Shown here: positions 22,010-33,239 of the stretch, piece by piece | Numbering within the stretch: position 1 is the stretch's first letter | Layout of the letters: each line of letters opens with the position of its first letter | From: Cristatella mucedo | Taxonomy: Eukaryota; Bryozoa; Phylactolaemata; Cristatellidae | Assembly: GCA_009760855.2 (NCBI GenBank) | Contig: WPIO01000078.1 | Span: 1,089,001 to 1,153,000, forward strand | Direction of reading: 5' to 3' | DNA: 64,000 nt | Position numbers and translations under genes: made by a program | The notes under the pieces: generated by a model | Seen by the model: the letters and a program-made list of their open reading frames with translations, nothing else | What the model was told of the DNA's origin: nothing | The model's database searches: none

Positions 22010-22160
22010 ACACCATGGTCTTAAGGTGCTCACTCTTCACCACACCGGTTGTGGGTTCGAGTCCTGCAGTGGGCAATGCTGTTTGCTCACTTCAATTGGT
22101 TTCGATAGTCGTTAAGGCTCTTCTGCAGCTATGTAAATGAGGCTATTCACTTAGCTAATC
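22010..22160 (+). mobile_element. SINE B copy
   Basis: GGTCTTAAGGTGCTCACTC head, B-box-like TGGGTTCGAGTCC, then GTTAAGGCTCTTCTGCAGCT ATGTAAATGAGGCTATTCAC. Confidence 0.82.
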
Positions 22161-22169
22161 CGCCAGCCA

Positions 22170-23690
22170 AGTAAAGTCAAGGTCACCATATTTATGCAGG
22201 TCGACGTCGGAGGGGGGGGGAGACCACCGCCTCCAGCACACTACTAAGCTGCTCTTACACGGCAGAGATTCCTCCTAAATCGGCACAGATTTTGGGCCGA
22301 TTTCTCACAGATCTGGACTACTAAATCCTCATACGTCATAACATTTTATGGGAGAAGCCAAGTCTGCAGATTCTCATGAAGGAGAATCTCTTTCTACTTT
22401 CTGGCTCCCTGTTGGTCCTGCTGACGAATCAAAATCCCGGGGCTCTTCACTCTCACAATCCGCGGCCAAAGTAATAACGGCTGACGTTCGTAGGCTCAAG
22501 TTATATCGAGGCATTCGGAGAAAGTCCTTGAACTTGGGATGCTTATGCCTTGTAGCCAAGGCTTAAGCCTTTTATATATAGAAGACGTCGTGCGACTGTT
22601 TATGGAATCCACTAACAAACCTATAACGGCGCACATTACTTAGTGCTGCCCACATTTCCGAATTTTTTTTAAGAAATGCTTATCTTTCTTTTATTTACAT
22701 TCTTCTCATACTACTCAGCAATGCTGACTACTACGGCCAACTCAACTTTAGCGAGTATTGGCTTGGCGTTTGTCCGGGAAACCCTCTTTTACACCAGCCT
22801 CCCGGATTAGAGCAGGGGCTGTTGGCGGGACTAAGTCGGCCGTCAAATCTGCCATGTAAACGTCCTAACTACGAGGAAAGTCGGTGTCGGTCAGGCGGAA
22901 AGTCTGCCGTTTATACGCAGCTTTAAAGGCTGCTTACGGTGACCACTGATTTACTGGAGCTCACTGCCCGTGAACTCGCTTCGCTGACGGAAAGATTTCT
23001 GTATTTAATGAGTAGGGATCTCAGTCATTTTATGCTTTAAGCTTTACTACTACTTGCAACTACATTCACAAGTTTGAATAGGATTCATTCCTACGATGGC
23101 AAAGACATTAGTAGCGCGGCAAGCGTGCCACCCGATTCTCATCGATGTGAACAGCTTTAACCCGATAAGGGCAAAAATGAAACTGGCACTATCTCTGCGG
23201 AGGGTATATGTCGACTAACAGAAAAAACAGCCCTACTTGAAGGCTCCTGACTGGCAACTTTGTAGAAGGCTAGTCAACACTAAAGCTAAGGAATTCACTA
23301 GACTTCTACGAAGACGCACTTGGCGGTCAAAATGTTGGCTGTGACCACGGGCCCGAAGTAAATTCTGACCTTCAAGTTGCTGATTTCGGAACTGCTCGCT
23401 GCCCGGCTCTTGCGTGACGCCCGTACAAAGGCGAAAGGTCAAAATGCAACAACACAAAATGATCGTGTAAATGCATTTACCGTACCTGTGCGCATGCACA
23501 TACTAAAACTCTTTGCGGCAATTCTCGCTTACGAGTTTTAGCAAATAGTTAGATGCCGCGCAGCCTCCTAACCGGCAGAATGACATTCTGACTTTTCTCA
23601 AAATTGCAAGCGGAATATATCTTGAAAAATGTTTATAAATTTGTTTCTTAGACTCATTCTCATTTAATTACGCATTATGCTTTTATTATA
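22170..23690. other. Unassigned stretch
   Basis: A G-run lies at 22213-22221. No gene or known repeat family recognised. Confidence 0.4.
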
Positions 23691-23849
23691 CCGGGCTTTA
23701 GGCGGCAACCGCACACCACCCGGCCTGCTCCAGCTCAATGCTGGGTGCACTTAATCCTTGATTTGACGCAGTCTCTTTGCGAGAACCAACATCCTTCCAA
23801 GTCTCTACCTTAAATCCATTGACAAAACGGCTACGAACAGCCTTTTGCA

Positions 23850-24190
23850 GGCGCTGTAGAGAAAAACTCACTGCCGATTTGCGTTACGACATCCCTTGAC
23901 TTGACCACGTATAGAAACAAATTAAAAACGCACCCATTTATCACAGCTTTTAGTTGGTCCCTGTGCTTTGTCCTTTATGTGCTTATGCGTGCTGACGCTG
24001 TGCATGCTGCCTGTAACCATACTTGCATGCTGACCCTGTGCATGTCACCCATAACCATGTTATTCATGTTGTTTATCAAGTAAGAGGCCACTCACCATTC
24101 AATCATGTTTTCTTTGCAGCAAATTTAAAGCGCCTAGAAAGAGATTGAGTTCTCTGAGGGCGCTTTATCAAGTGTGTTATTATTTTTATT
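23850..24190 (+). mobile_element. LINE A 3' end
   Basis: Coding remnant CDIP-LTTYRNKLKTHPFITAFSWSL, then CATGCTGACCCTGTGCATGT CACCCATAACCATG, AGCGCCTAGAAAGAGATTGA GTTCTCTGAGGGCGCTTTAT and (TTA)n. Confidence 0.88.
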
Positions 24191-24194
24191 AATA

Positions 24195-24925
24195 TGACCA
24201 TTATTACCTCAGGTTGCGACCGGTAACGACGTACCAAAGCGAGACCATTGGGTTCGTGTTCAGCGACGAGTTTCTTCGTCACCACCTCACGATTATCTAT
24301 CAGAGATAACAAGGTAGCCAGCAAAAAGAAATCAATACGAAACTAGAAAATCTTAAATGTGAAAACTTACCGATTTACGCTTTACAGTAAGCCAGTGGTT
24401 TCGCGGTCACTTCGAAGCGCTGCATCTTATTAGTATCTGGCTCGCAGTCAGGTTTTAGACAGGGATTTTTCAGGCTGCCGAAGTCAAGCTTTTTGCGAAA
24501 ATAAATGTATGAATTTTTGCGCTCAAAGCAGACAGCTTGCCAACATTTCTAAACTAACGGAAAGACTGTGAAAACTGGCGGCAAAGGTGTGCAGTAAGCA
24601 GCCGAGCCGGGCTCACCGCCCACGGCCTGCCTAAGCACTGAACAAGTGCGCGCGCGAACGGTGTCGACGTTCTCACTACGTATCTGAATATTGCAACCAT
24701 TTAGCACAATCAGTGAGATGCGGCAGGCGGATGCCAGTTTGTTTCCAGAGAGGCCCAACACTACGATAGCGGTTTTTATGATAGCGTTGAAAAGAATTCA
24801 TTGCTACCGTTTTAAAATGAAGTAATTTTCCTGACTGGTTTCATTATAAAACACGACCAGCTTGTGCGAGCATTTGTGCAAGAAATGCACCTTGACGAGT
24901 CACGGAAGAGCTAAGAAAGTGTTTG
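24195..24925. other. Unassigned stretch
   Basis: No gene or known repeat recognised. Confidence 0.4.
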
Positions 24926-24926
24926 G

Positions 24927-25095
24927 TGAGCCGTGATGGCACACTAGGTAAGGCGGTTGCTTTCACGACCTCGGTCCCGAGGTCGTGGGTTCGATTCCTG
25001 CGGTGGGTTATCCTTTATCGCCACTGCAAGCGGTGGTGGTAGCCGTAAAGGCTCTCCTGTCGCTATACAAAAAGAGGCTGTTTAATCAGCTAGTT
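24927..25095 (+). mobile_element. SINE B, best copy
   Basis: TGATGGCACACTAGGTAAGG (A-box-like), CGACCTCGGTCCCGAGGTCG (perfect palindrome), TGGGTTCGATTCCTG (B box), a CACTGCAAGCGGTGGTGGTA hairpin, then GTAAAGGCTCTCCTGTCGCT and GAGGCTGTTTAATCAGCTAG. The ends do not match SINE A. Confidence 0.88.
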
Positions 25096-25179
25096 TTTAT
25101 TTATTTATATAAGTTGCTTGGCGCAGACAATCATTCTGCAACAATCAGATGTATAATAAATGCTATTTCTTCCTTGATA

Positions 25180-25240
25180 GGAAATGCAAAGTTTCTAGAA
25201 ACAGATCAAGTTCTCTAAGGGCACTATGCAAAAGATATCA
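25180..25240 (+). mobile_element. SINE A/LINE A tail fragment
   Basis: TTTCTAGAAACAGATCAAGT TCTCTAAGGGCACTATGCAA. Confidence 0.65.
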
Positions 25241-25273
25241 TTTTCATTGACATTTTTATTTCTAAATCGACTG

Positions 25274-25443
25274 ATAGTGATGGCTCACTAGGCAAATTGG
25301 TTGCTTTTTAAGACCTCGGTCCCAATGTCGTGGGTTCGAATCCAGTCGTGGACGATCCTGTATCGCCGCTGCAAGCGGCGGCGATAGCCGTAAATGCTCT
25401 TATTTCGCTTTTCAAAAGAGGCTGTATGAGTAACAGCTAGTAC
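25274..25443 (+). mobile_element. SINE B copy
   Basis: TGATGGCTCACTAGGCAAAT head, GTGGGTTCGAATCCAGTCG (B box), CGCTGCAAGCGGCGGCGATA, then AGAGGCTGTATGAGTAACAG. It lies 180 bp after the previous SINE B in the same orientation. Confidence 0.88.
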
Positions 25444-25449
25444 TAATTT

Positions 25450-27085
25450 TTATTGTTTATAATTCACTGTAAAAGCATTGCGTACGGTCTCGTGTACTTC
25501 TCATTCTACTAAAGATTTACCTACTCTTTGCAGAGCGGCGCTTTCTGTTCTCTTCTCGGTGCGGAGTTTGTGTCTGCATCCGTGCGTAACCTGTGCGTGC
25601 CGCGGTTGCACGTGCCGCAGTCACGTGCAACCGTGCGCTTCGGCGATCAGCTGCTCGACGCTACTCTATTTAGCGGTAAGGAAATCCGCACTCGCCGCTG
25701 CTCTTCATGACTCCTCTCCAGAAGGAAAGGTGCTGTGAAATATCGACGAAGCGTATGCAGCTGTGAGATAGCCCATCATACTTGTTCCGCCATATTTGAA
25801 TTTTTCTGCTAATGGAGCCGCCCGCTGTAATAGTCTTGGTCGTGACTCTCTCCAAAAAAACCGAAAGACAACCGTGATATAACAAGGGAAAGTCAAGAAA
25901 CAAATTTTAAAATTGGTAAGACGGTCGAGTATTTGTCTGCGGTATCTTTTAAAAGACAACTGTGCTAGAAGTGGGATCGGAAGTTCTGACGACTTCAACG
26001 TTAAAGCAAAAATGATTTTGCAAACCATGTCTAATCCAGATGTAAACTAGAAGCACTTTATCCACAAATAAAACAGTTATCGAGCTCAGCATCATATGCG
26101 GATTGTATCCGCACTTGTTAAACCTTGTTAGATCGAGTAATCTTCGTTAATTTTGTTGAGATGCGTGCTTGTGACTTTCAAAAAAATTAATTTTTAGTGT
26201 CGCTTCGCACCATGCAAATTCCAAACCTCGGCAATGAATTCGCGTATCAGAGTGAAGTTTGAAATTCGAGTTTAGTTCTGCTTGTTTAACTTAGCCCCAT
26301 GTTAAACTATTTATGATTTCGGTCAGTTAGATTTTGCTTAACATGTCCGTGATTGCAGAAAATAAAGCTCCACGACGTTTGATGACATGTGTAGCAAAGT
26401 ATTTTCATGAATTCCCCGTAAAAACGTGGGTAGATCTCAAAGACTTGTCATCGCCTTTGAAATCTTTTTTTTACCTTTCTTCTATAGCACCAACATGGTA
26501 TTTACTGAAGCGATGATACATCGTAATGATACACTCTTTCCTACGTGTCTATTCGTTAGTTAATAAAGTTGAGCGGCGGCTGTGAGCATTAGAAACCTCG
26601 CGTGACGGAATCCTAGGCTCTTCCAAACTACGTAAACTTAAGATTATCCGAAGATAAGATGAATACCGGCAGAACGTCTACACGGACAGATTTCTGTCCA
26701 GCAGGCAATTCACGGAGACATCAGGAATGCATTTTGCTCCTTCGCTGGGTAATGTGTATGTATGTGTGCGCGTGCTTGTAGCCGTTATTCGCCTCCGCCA
26801 TTTGTTAGCGTCGCTGCGAGGTCACGGCAAACGCTACTTTCTTTGCGTTTTCGCGAAAGAACGCAGTCCTTAGCTGCGCCACGCGTTTGCAGCAGAGCGA
26901 CTATGGACGCCACTGGCAGCATGACCGCCAGCGGCTGCTGTGACGCTAACCAACGCCGAAGCTGACGATGCGCACGTGGCAGCCTATCAAGACTTAAATT
27001 TGAGAAAAGCCAGAAAATTTGAGGTCTAGAAACTGTTGAGCGAAGAGACGACTGAAATTAAAACTAGCATCGTCTCTCCGGGCGC
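25450..27085. other. Unassigned stretch
   Basis: No gene or known repeat family recognised. Short open frames lack resemblance. Confidence 0.4.
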
Positions 27086-27092
27086 CTGTAAG

Positions 27093-27245
27093 CAGTAGCT
27101 GCACCGGTGGGAGGGGCGGAGGGGGTATTTACCCCTCCCCTACAGTGGGGCAGCGACATGGGCCGCCCCTAGTCTTACGCCTGCCGACCGGCACCAACTA
27201 CGAAATTACGTCTTAATTCCTCAGTTGAATGAACACAACGTGTTG
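27093..27245. mobile_element. Partial relative of the hAT-like element at 912-1184
   Basis: CAGTAGCTGCACCGGTGGGA GGGGCGGAGG aligns with the left end of the other copy, and GACATGGGCCGCCCCTAG, ACGAAATTACGTCTTAATTC and TGAATGAACACA align with its interior. The right end is missing where LINE A sequence begins. Confidence 0.55.
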
Positions 27246-27249
27246 AATA

Positions 27250-27440
27250 AACACTGCTGCCACTAGCCAAACTGGCGTGCTGACCCTGTGCATGTCACCC
27301 CTAGCCACGTTGTTCTTGTCGTTTATTGAGCATGATATCACTCACCATTCAATCGTGTTTCCTTTGCAGCAGATATGAAGTGCATAGAAAGAGATTGAGT
27401 TCTCTGAGGGTGCTATATTAATTGTAATATTGTTATTAAA
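27250..27440 (+). mobile_element. LINE A 3' end
   Basis: GCGTGCTGACCCTGTGCATG TCACCCCTAGCC, GTGCATAGAAAGAGATTGAG TTCTCTGAGGGTGCTATATT. Confidence 0.85.
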
Positions 27441-27529
27441 AACCCGATCGATGGTCGGAGCATTATCTGGACGATCACATCGTTGCTGAGCCACGCGACC
27501 AGTCGTAGCCGAAGCGTTTGCAGTACTTG

Positions 27530-30055
27530 TCTCTTCTTTCTTCGGCTCCAGCCTATCTATCAGATCCATCATCAACCTATCTATCAGATCCATCATCAAC
27601 CTATCTATCAGATCCATCATCAACCTATCTATCAGATCCATCATCAACCTATCTATCAGATCCATCATCAACCTATCTATCAGATCCATCATCAACCTAT
27701 CTATCAGATCCATCATCATCTATCAGATCCATCATCAACCTATCTATCAGATCCATCATCAGCCTATCTATCAGATCCATCATCAACCTATCTATCAGAT
27801 CCATCATCAGCCTATCTATCAGATCCATCATCAGCCTATCTATCAGATCCATCATCAACCTATCTATCAGATCCATCATCAGCCTATCTATCAGATCCAT
27901 CATCAACCTATCTATCAGATCCATCAACCTATCTACCAGATCCATCATCAACCTATCTATCAGATCCATCATCAACCTATCTATCAGATCCATCATCAAC
28001 CTATCTACCAGATCCATCATCAACCTATCTACCAGATCCATCATCAGCCTATCTATCAGATCCATCATCAACCTATCTATCAGATCTATCATCATCAACT
28101 CATCAACCTATCTATCAGATCCATCCATCATCAACCTCATCATCAGATCATCAACCTATCTATCAGATCCATCATCAACCTATCATCAACCTATCTATCA
28201 GATCCATCATCAACCTATCTATCAGATCCATCATCAACCTATCTATCAGATCCATCATCAGCCTATCTATCAGATCCATCATCAGCCTATCTATCAGATC
28301 CATCATCAACCTATCTATCAGATCCATCATCAACCTATCTATCAGATCCATCATCAACCTATCTATCAGATCCATCATCAACCTATCTATCAGATCCAGA
28401 TCCATCATCAACCTATCTATCAGATCCCATCATCAACCTATCTATCAGATCCATCATCAACCTATCTATCTACCAGATCCATCATCAACCTATCTATCAG
28501 ATCCATCATCAACCTATCTATCAGATCCATCATCAACCTATCTATCAGATCCATCATCAACCTATCTATCAGATCCATCCATCAACCTATCTATCAGATC
28601 CATCATCAACCTATCTATCAGATCCATCATCAACCTATCTATCAGATCCATCATCAACCTATCTATCAGATCCATCATCAACCTATCTATCAGATCCATC
28701 ATCAACCTATCTATCAGATCCATCCTATCTATCAACCATCATCAACCTATCTATCAGATCCATCATCAACCTATCTATCAGATCCATCATCAACCTATCT
28801 ATCAGATCCATCATCAACCTATCTATCAGATCCATCATCAACCTATCTATCAGATCCATCATCAACCTATCTATCAGATCCATCCATCATCAACCTATCT
28901 ATCAGATCCATCATCAACCTATCTATCAGATCCATCATCAACCTATCTATCAGATCCATCATCAACCTATCTATCAGATCCATCATCAACCTATCTATCA
29001 GATCCATCATCAACCTATCTATCAGATCCATCATCAACCTATCTATCAGATCCATCATCAACCTATCTATCATCAACCTATCTATCAGATCCATCATCAA
29101 CCTATCTATCATCCATCAACCTATCTATCAGATCATCCGATCCCTCAACCTATCTATCAGATCATCAACCTATCTATCAGATCCATCATCAACCTATCTA
29201 TCAGATCCATCATCAACCTATCTATCAGATCCATCTATCAGATCCATCATCAACCTATCTATCAGATCCATCATCAACCTATCTATCAGATCCATCATCA
29301 ACCTATCTATCAGATCCATCATCAACCTATCTATCAGATCCATCATCAACCTATCTATCAGATCCATCATCAACCTATCTATCAGATCCATCATCAACCT
29401 ATCTATCAGATCCATCATCAACCTATCTATCATCCATCAACCTATCTATCAGATCCATCAATCAACTATATCTATCAGATCCATCATCAACCTATCTATC
29501 AGATCCAACATCAACCTAGATCCATCATCAACCTATCTATCAGATCCATCATCAACCTATCTATCAGATCCATCATCAGCCTATCTATCAGATCCATCAT
29601 CAACCTATCTACCAGATCTACTTCCCCACCAGGTCAAGCATCGTACCGGCCGCTTTTCGGAATCCGACTGTTTACCCATACCTCGTACAAATCTCAAATC
29701 TTTTGGAGAGAGTGCCTTTAGTTCGTATGCTCCCAAAGCCTGGAACTCACTCCCAACTTGCGTCACATCTCCTGACTTGTCCACATTAAAAAAAACTAAA
29801 AATGCATCTTTTTATGACAGTATTTAGTGGGTCCCTGTGATTCTTCCCTTATGTGCTTGTGTGTGCTGACACTGAATGCTGTCACTAACCAAACTTGCAT
29901 GCTGATCCCGTGGATGTTACCCCTAACCATGTTATTCTCGTTGTTTATTGAGCTTGCTACCATTAGCTATTCGTATCGTGCTTACTTTGCAGAAAATTTA
30001 AAGTGACTAGAAAGAGATTTAGTTCTGAGGGTGATATATCAAATGCATTATTACT
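27530..30055 (+). mobile_element. LINE A copy whose ORF contains a satellite array
   Basis: CTTCGGCTCCAGCCTATCTA enters the array in the LINE A frame (family: APAYLSD). The array ends CTATCTACCAGATCTACTTC, continuing CCCACCAGGTCAAGCATCG (family: LLPHQAKHR), then ESDCLPIPRTNLKSFGESAF and SSYAPKAWNSLPTCV. The 3' end carries the LINE A UTR and a decayed hairpin tail (29990-30050). The element is 5'-truncated. Confidence 0.9.
27552..29618 (+). repeat. 24-bp satellite, about 86 units
   Basis: The unit is CCATCATCAACC followed by TATCTATCAGAT, giving YLSDPSST in one frame. As 24 is a multiple of 3, long frames stay open on both strands. Variants with CAGCC for CAACC and CTACC for CTATC are mixed in the left third (to about 28060) and the middle is more uniform. 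Partial units and small deletions or insertions occur (27714, 27925, 28088-28180, 28730, 29108-29165, 29460-29520). Confidence 0.98.
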
Positions 30056-30368
30056 ATTGGAGCTCACAGTTTACGCCGACTTCTTATTGGGCCTTAAGAA
30101 TGGCGGGCGTTTTCGTGCACATTGCTGGAAAATTACTATGGAGCAGGACAAGCAGGCTAAGCTGCGTTGTAGCCAATTGTCCGGTGAAAACGATTTGTTT
30201 GATGACCAGGGACCCTGTGGATAGCACATTTTAAATGCGCTGCGTTAAAAGCTGGAGGGCGGTTCACTCTCAAAGTCCCACCAATGCAGGTAATGCTCAT
30301 CGCTTTCTGTCAGTCAATTGATCGTAAACCGGTGGTAGCAATTGTGATAAATATAAATAAACATATTT

Positions 30369-30492
30369 CACTTGTATTGCACCCTAAGAGAACTTAATCT
30401 CTATACAGGCGCTTTGCATGTGCCGCAGGGCTCGAACCCACGACCCTGAGTTGTTAGAGGAGAGTGCATCACCACTGGGCCAAGCCAGGGCA
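30369..30492 (-). mobile_element. SINE A copy
   Basis: TTGCACCCTAAGAGAACTTA ATCTCTATACAGGCGCTTTG (tail), AGGGCTCGAACCCACGACC (B box), ACCACTGGGCCAAGCC (A box). Confidence 0.88.
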
Positions 30493-30494
30493 TC

Positions 30495-30908
30495 TAAACA
30501 AATGCAAGTAATTTTATTTTTTGTGTCACTTCTAATTCGTCCAAATTACCACGTACGGTAAACTTGATGTTTGACATTAATTAATTTGTGTCCAACGCCA
30601 GTCAACGAAATCTGTAGGTGCAAATCTCTTGTCAGTACGTACAAATTTGGTGATTGAACAGCCTAATTTACGCACATAACGGCCTCAGATCTTTTGTGGC
30701 TGCTGCTCACGCCTGTAGCTGGCAATGCTGGGATCGCCAGCTGCCGGACTCGCACTGGACGACCCAAGTCGTGCAGTCCGACTGTTCTTTACCCCTAGAC
30801 ATAGGCGCAGGGGCTACGTGTATCTGTGATTCGTGCTTTGGATATTAGCTTAAATCATGGTGTGTTCTAATTAAGTTTGGATGCTCAATACTATACAAAT
30901 AAAATAGA
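30495..30908. other. Unassigned stretch
   Basis: Nothing recognised. Confidence 0.4.
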
Positions 30909-30910
30909 TA

Positions 30911-31043
30911 ATTCATTTGTATAGCGCCCCAAGAGAACTAAATCTCTATTCAAGCGCTTCACGTGTGCCTCAGGGCTCGAGCCCACGACCTCAGCCAGAT
31001 CTTAGTCGGGGCGAGCACCTTAGCCGCTGGACCAACCCAGCTC
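30911..31043 (-). mobile_element. SINE A copy
   Basis: TAGCGCCCCAAGAGAACTAA ATCTCTATTCAAGCGCTTCA, GGGCTCGAGCCCACGACCTC, CTTAGCCGCTGGACCAACCC. Confidence 0.92.
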
Positions 31044-31049
31044 TAATGT

Positions 31050-31625
31050 TTAGTGTGCTTTCAATTATCAATATGGAGCAGGCGATGGACTAAAGAAAAA
31101 AAAGCCAATTTCCTCTGCGGTCGCACATTGGCCTCGACCCTTCAATTCTGCTGCTACCCGACTTCTCTTCCAAAGCCAAGATGGCGAACTCGTGTCTGGC
31201 TGCTAGTGCGCATTCTATACTCTTCGCTGTCACATCGAAAGTCTCTCACGTTGCCATGAAGAACGCGTGCCCTTGTCACAACGTGCTGTTCTTTGAATTT
31301 CAAATTACAGAGCCACCACTTGGTGTTTTCCGTAAGACTCGACGCCGAAATAAGAATTTCGCCACCAGCGGGGAACGATCGCTAAAACCTCCAAGTTTCC
31401 CGTTTAGTGCTCTGTCCATTAAACTAAGTTGATTAGTTAAGTTAAGTTAAATTTATTTAACTAATTTCTATTTGATTAGTTTAATTAAGACTATTCTTCA
31501 CTGGACGTTCAATACCAGCGTTTAAAGCCTCGGCTTTAAATTCCCCCTCACGCGCGCTGTAGCTGAGGTATGCTGGTCTGCAAGAACTTAACAAGTTTGG
31601 GGAAGTGTTATTTATCTTTGGAGAC
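31050..31625. other. Unassigned stretch
   Basis: AT-rich around 31425-31495. Nothing recognised. Confidence 0.4.
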
Positions 31626-31627
31626 AA

Positions 31628-31800
31628 CGCCCGTATGACTATAAAGCCTAGAACTCACTCCTGACTGACGCCGTGACTTGCCTTGACTCAGTAAAATTTA
31701 AAATGAAGCCAAAAATTCCTCGCTGCATTTACTGGGTCCTTGTAAATTGTCCTTGGTTTGCTAATGCGTGCTTACAGTGTGCATTTGTGCATTTAACGTA
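31628..31800 (+). mobile_element. LINE A remnant, strongly diverged
   Basis: TATAAAGCCTAGAACTCACT CC, TTAAAATGAAGCCAAAAATT and TAATGCGTGCTTACAGTGTG CAT align in order with the LINE A end of ORF and 3' UTR. Confidence 0.65.
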
Positions 31801-31802
31801 AT

Positions 31803-32085
31803 ATATGTCCATAAATGTCTGTAACTCCACAAAGCCACAAAGGCTAAGTGGGTGTTTCGCGGGAGAGTTTTTTAGAGCAAACTCTAAGCCTCAGCGGCTT
31901 TCGGCACGTACGCGGTAGCCAACAGATTTAATCTCGCACCGTGCAGAGAAAGTGGGAAGCGTTGCTGTGCCAGGAGGCAGTCAAGGAAGTGAGTAAGTAC
32001 TATGCAAGTAGCCGCTCAGGACGGCTGAAAAAGATGCTCCACAGTCGGCAGCCAGAGAATAGATGTCGTTGCGTTAGCATGCTGT
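31803..32085 (-). mobile_element. LINE B 3' end, diverged
   Basis: AATGTCTGTAACTCCACAAA G, GGAGAGTTTTTTAGAGCAAA, CTCAGCGGCTTTCGGCACGT, then AAGATGCTCCACAGTCGGCA align with the minus-strand LINE B. Confidence 0.82.
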
Positions 32086-32215
32086 CACTAAGCGTGTTGA
32101 GATACTTTCTTCACACTATGTGTAAAATTTCTACAAAGAGATTTGTTTCTCTAGTGGTACTATAAAAACGTATTCGTATTACCATTATTACTTTCGGCTC
32201 ATGAACCTCGTTAAT

Positions 32216-32560
32216 AATAATAATAATAATACAATCGATATAACGCCATCAGAAAACTCAATTTCTTAATAGACTTTTTATATTTACTGCAATGGACGCC
32301 CGATCGAATGGTTAGTGGTAGGTAGCAAGCTCAATAAACAAATTAAATAGCATGGTTAGTGGTGACATGCACAGGGTCAGCATGCAAGTACGATTAGTGG
32401 CAGCATGCACAGTGTCAGCACGCATAAGCACATAAGGTTGAATCACATGGATCCACTAAATGCTGTAATAAAAAGAAGCACTTTTGGTTCTTTTTTAAAT
32501 GTGGTCAAGTCAGGAGATGTCGTGACGTAAAACCAAGAGCTAGGAGTACAGGTGTCGGGA
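32216..32560 (-). mobile_element. LINE A 3' end
   Basis: (TAA)n, ATAACGCCATCAGAAAACTC, GGTTAGTGGTGACATGCACA GGGTCAGCATGC, then antisense of the ORF end. Confidence 0.87.
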
Positions 32561-32819
32561 ACTGGAGCGCGGAGGACCAAATAATGATAAATTTTTGTCG
32601 TCTATGAATAGCTACTCGTGTATTGACTATATTCCAGGTATTTATGATAGATGTTTCTCCCAGAAATAACGTGCAGAATATTTCACCAGTACACTGTCAC
32701 ACGAGCAATGCCTACATAAGACGAAACAGCTGAGATAAATAATTACAAACGACTGAATATGATTGCATCAAATAGAACATCTTCACATAACTACCATGCG
32801 TCTGCAATTTGGAAGTGAG

Positions 32820-32840
32820 GTGCGGTTGGTGTGTATATAC

Positions 32841-32872
<32 letters not shown>

Positions 32873-32895
32873 GTGCTAACTAATATATATGTATA
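32820..32895. repeat. (AT)-rich simple repeat
   Basis: TATATACATATATAAATA and a run of AT units at 32851-32872. Confidence 0.95.
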
Positions 32896-32896
32896 A

Positions 32897-33050
32897 ATAA
32901 TTTATTTGTATAGCGTCCTAAGAGAGCTTAAGAGAGCTATCCTGGTGGTTCTTTTATATCACAGGACTCGAGACGTTGAACCTCTGTAATCGAATCAATT
33001 CACATTGATCTTGGTCTTTAAAGGCAAGCACCTTGAGTAACTCACAGCTT
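32897..33050 (-). mobile_element. SINE A-like copy, diverged
   Basis: TTGTATAGCGTCCTAAGAGA GCTTAAG, a decayed B-box side, then AAGGCAAGCACCTTGAG. Head spacing resembles the copy at 12638-12790. Confidence 0.6.
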
Positions 33051-33105
33051 TAAACATGTATGTGGCCATTGGTTCAAAAGGATTGTATTAAGCAACATAA
33101 AAAAA

Positions 33106-33237
33106 ATCATTTGTATAGCGCCCCAAGAGAACTTAATCTCTATTCAGGTGCTTCACATATGCCTCGGGGCTCGAGCCCACGACCTCAGCCAGACCTTGGT
33201 CGGGGTGAGTACCTTAACCGCTGGACCAAACCAGCTC
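33106..33237 (-). mobile_element. SINE A copy
   Basis: TAGCGCCCCAAGAGAACTTA ATCTCTATTCAGGTGCTTCA, GGGGCTCGAGCCCACGACCT, CTTAACCGCTGGACCAAACC AGCTC. Near consensus. Confidence 0.93.
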
Positions 33238-33239
33238 GG

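Noticed and set aside
24960-25010. tRNA gene (A and B boxes)
   Set aside because: No full cloverleaf or acceptor stem could be drawn, and the sequence continues into a repeated SINE tail. The same holds for the other SINE heads.
27552-29618. CRISPR-like array
   Set aside because: Units are contiguous with no unique spacers, and the DNA is eukaryotic.
27483-29827. Open frames of 678 and 769 codons made of YLSDPSST-type repeats, and MMDLIDRL frames on the other strand
   Set aside because: They are translations of a 24-bp satellite in several frames at once. All frames stay open because the unit is a multiple of three, so this is not evidence of a repeat protein.
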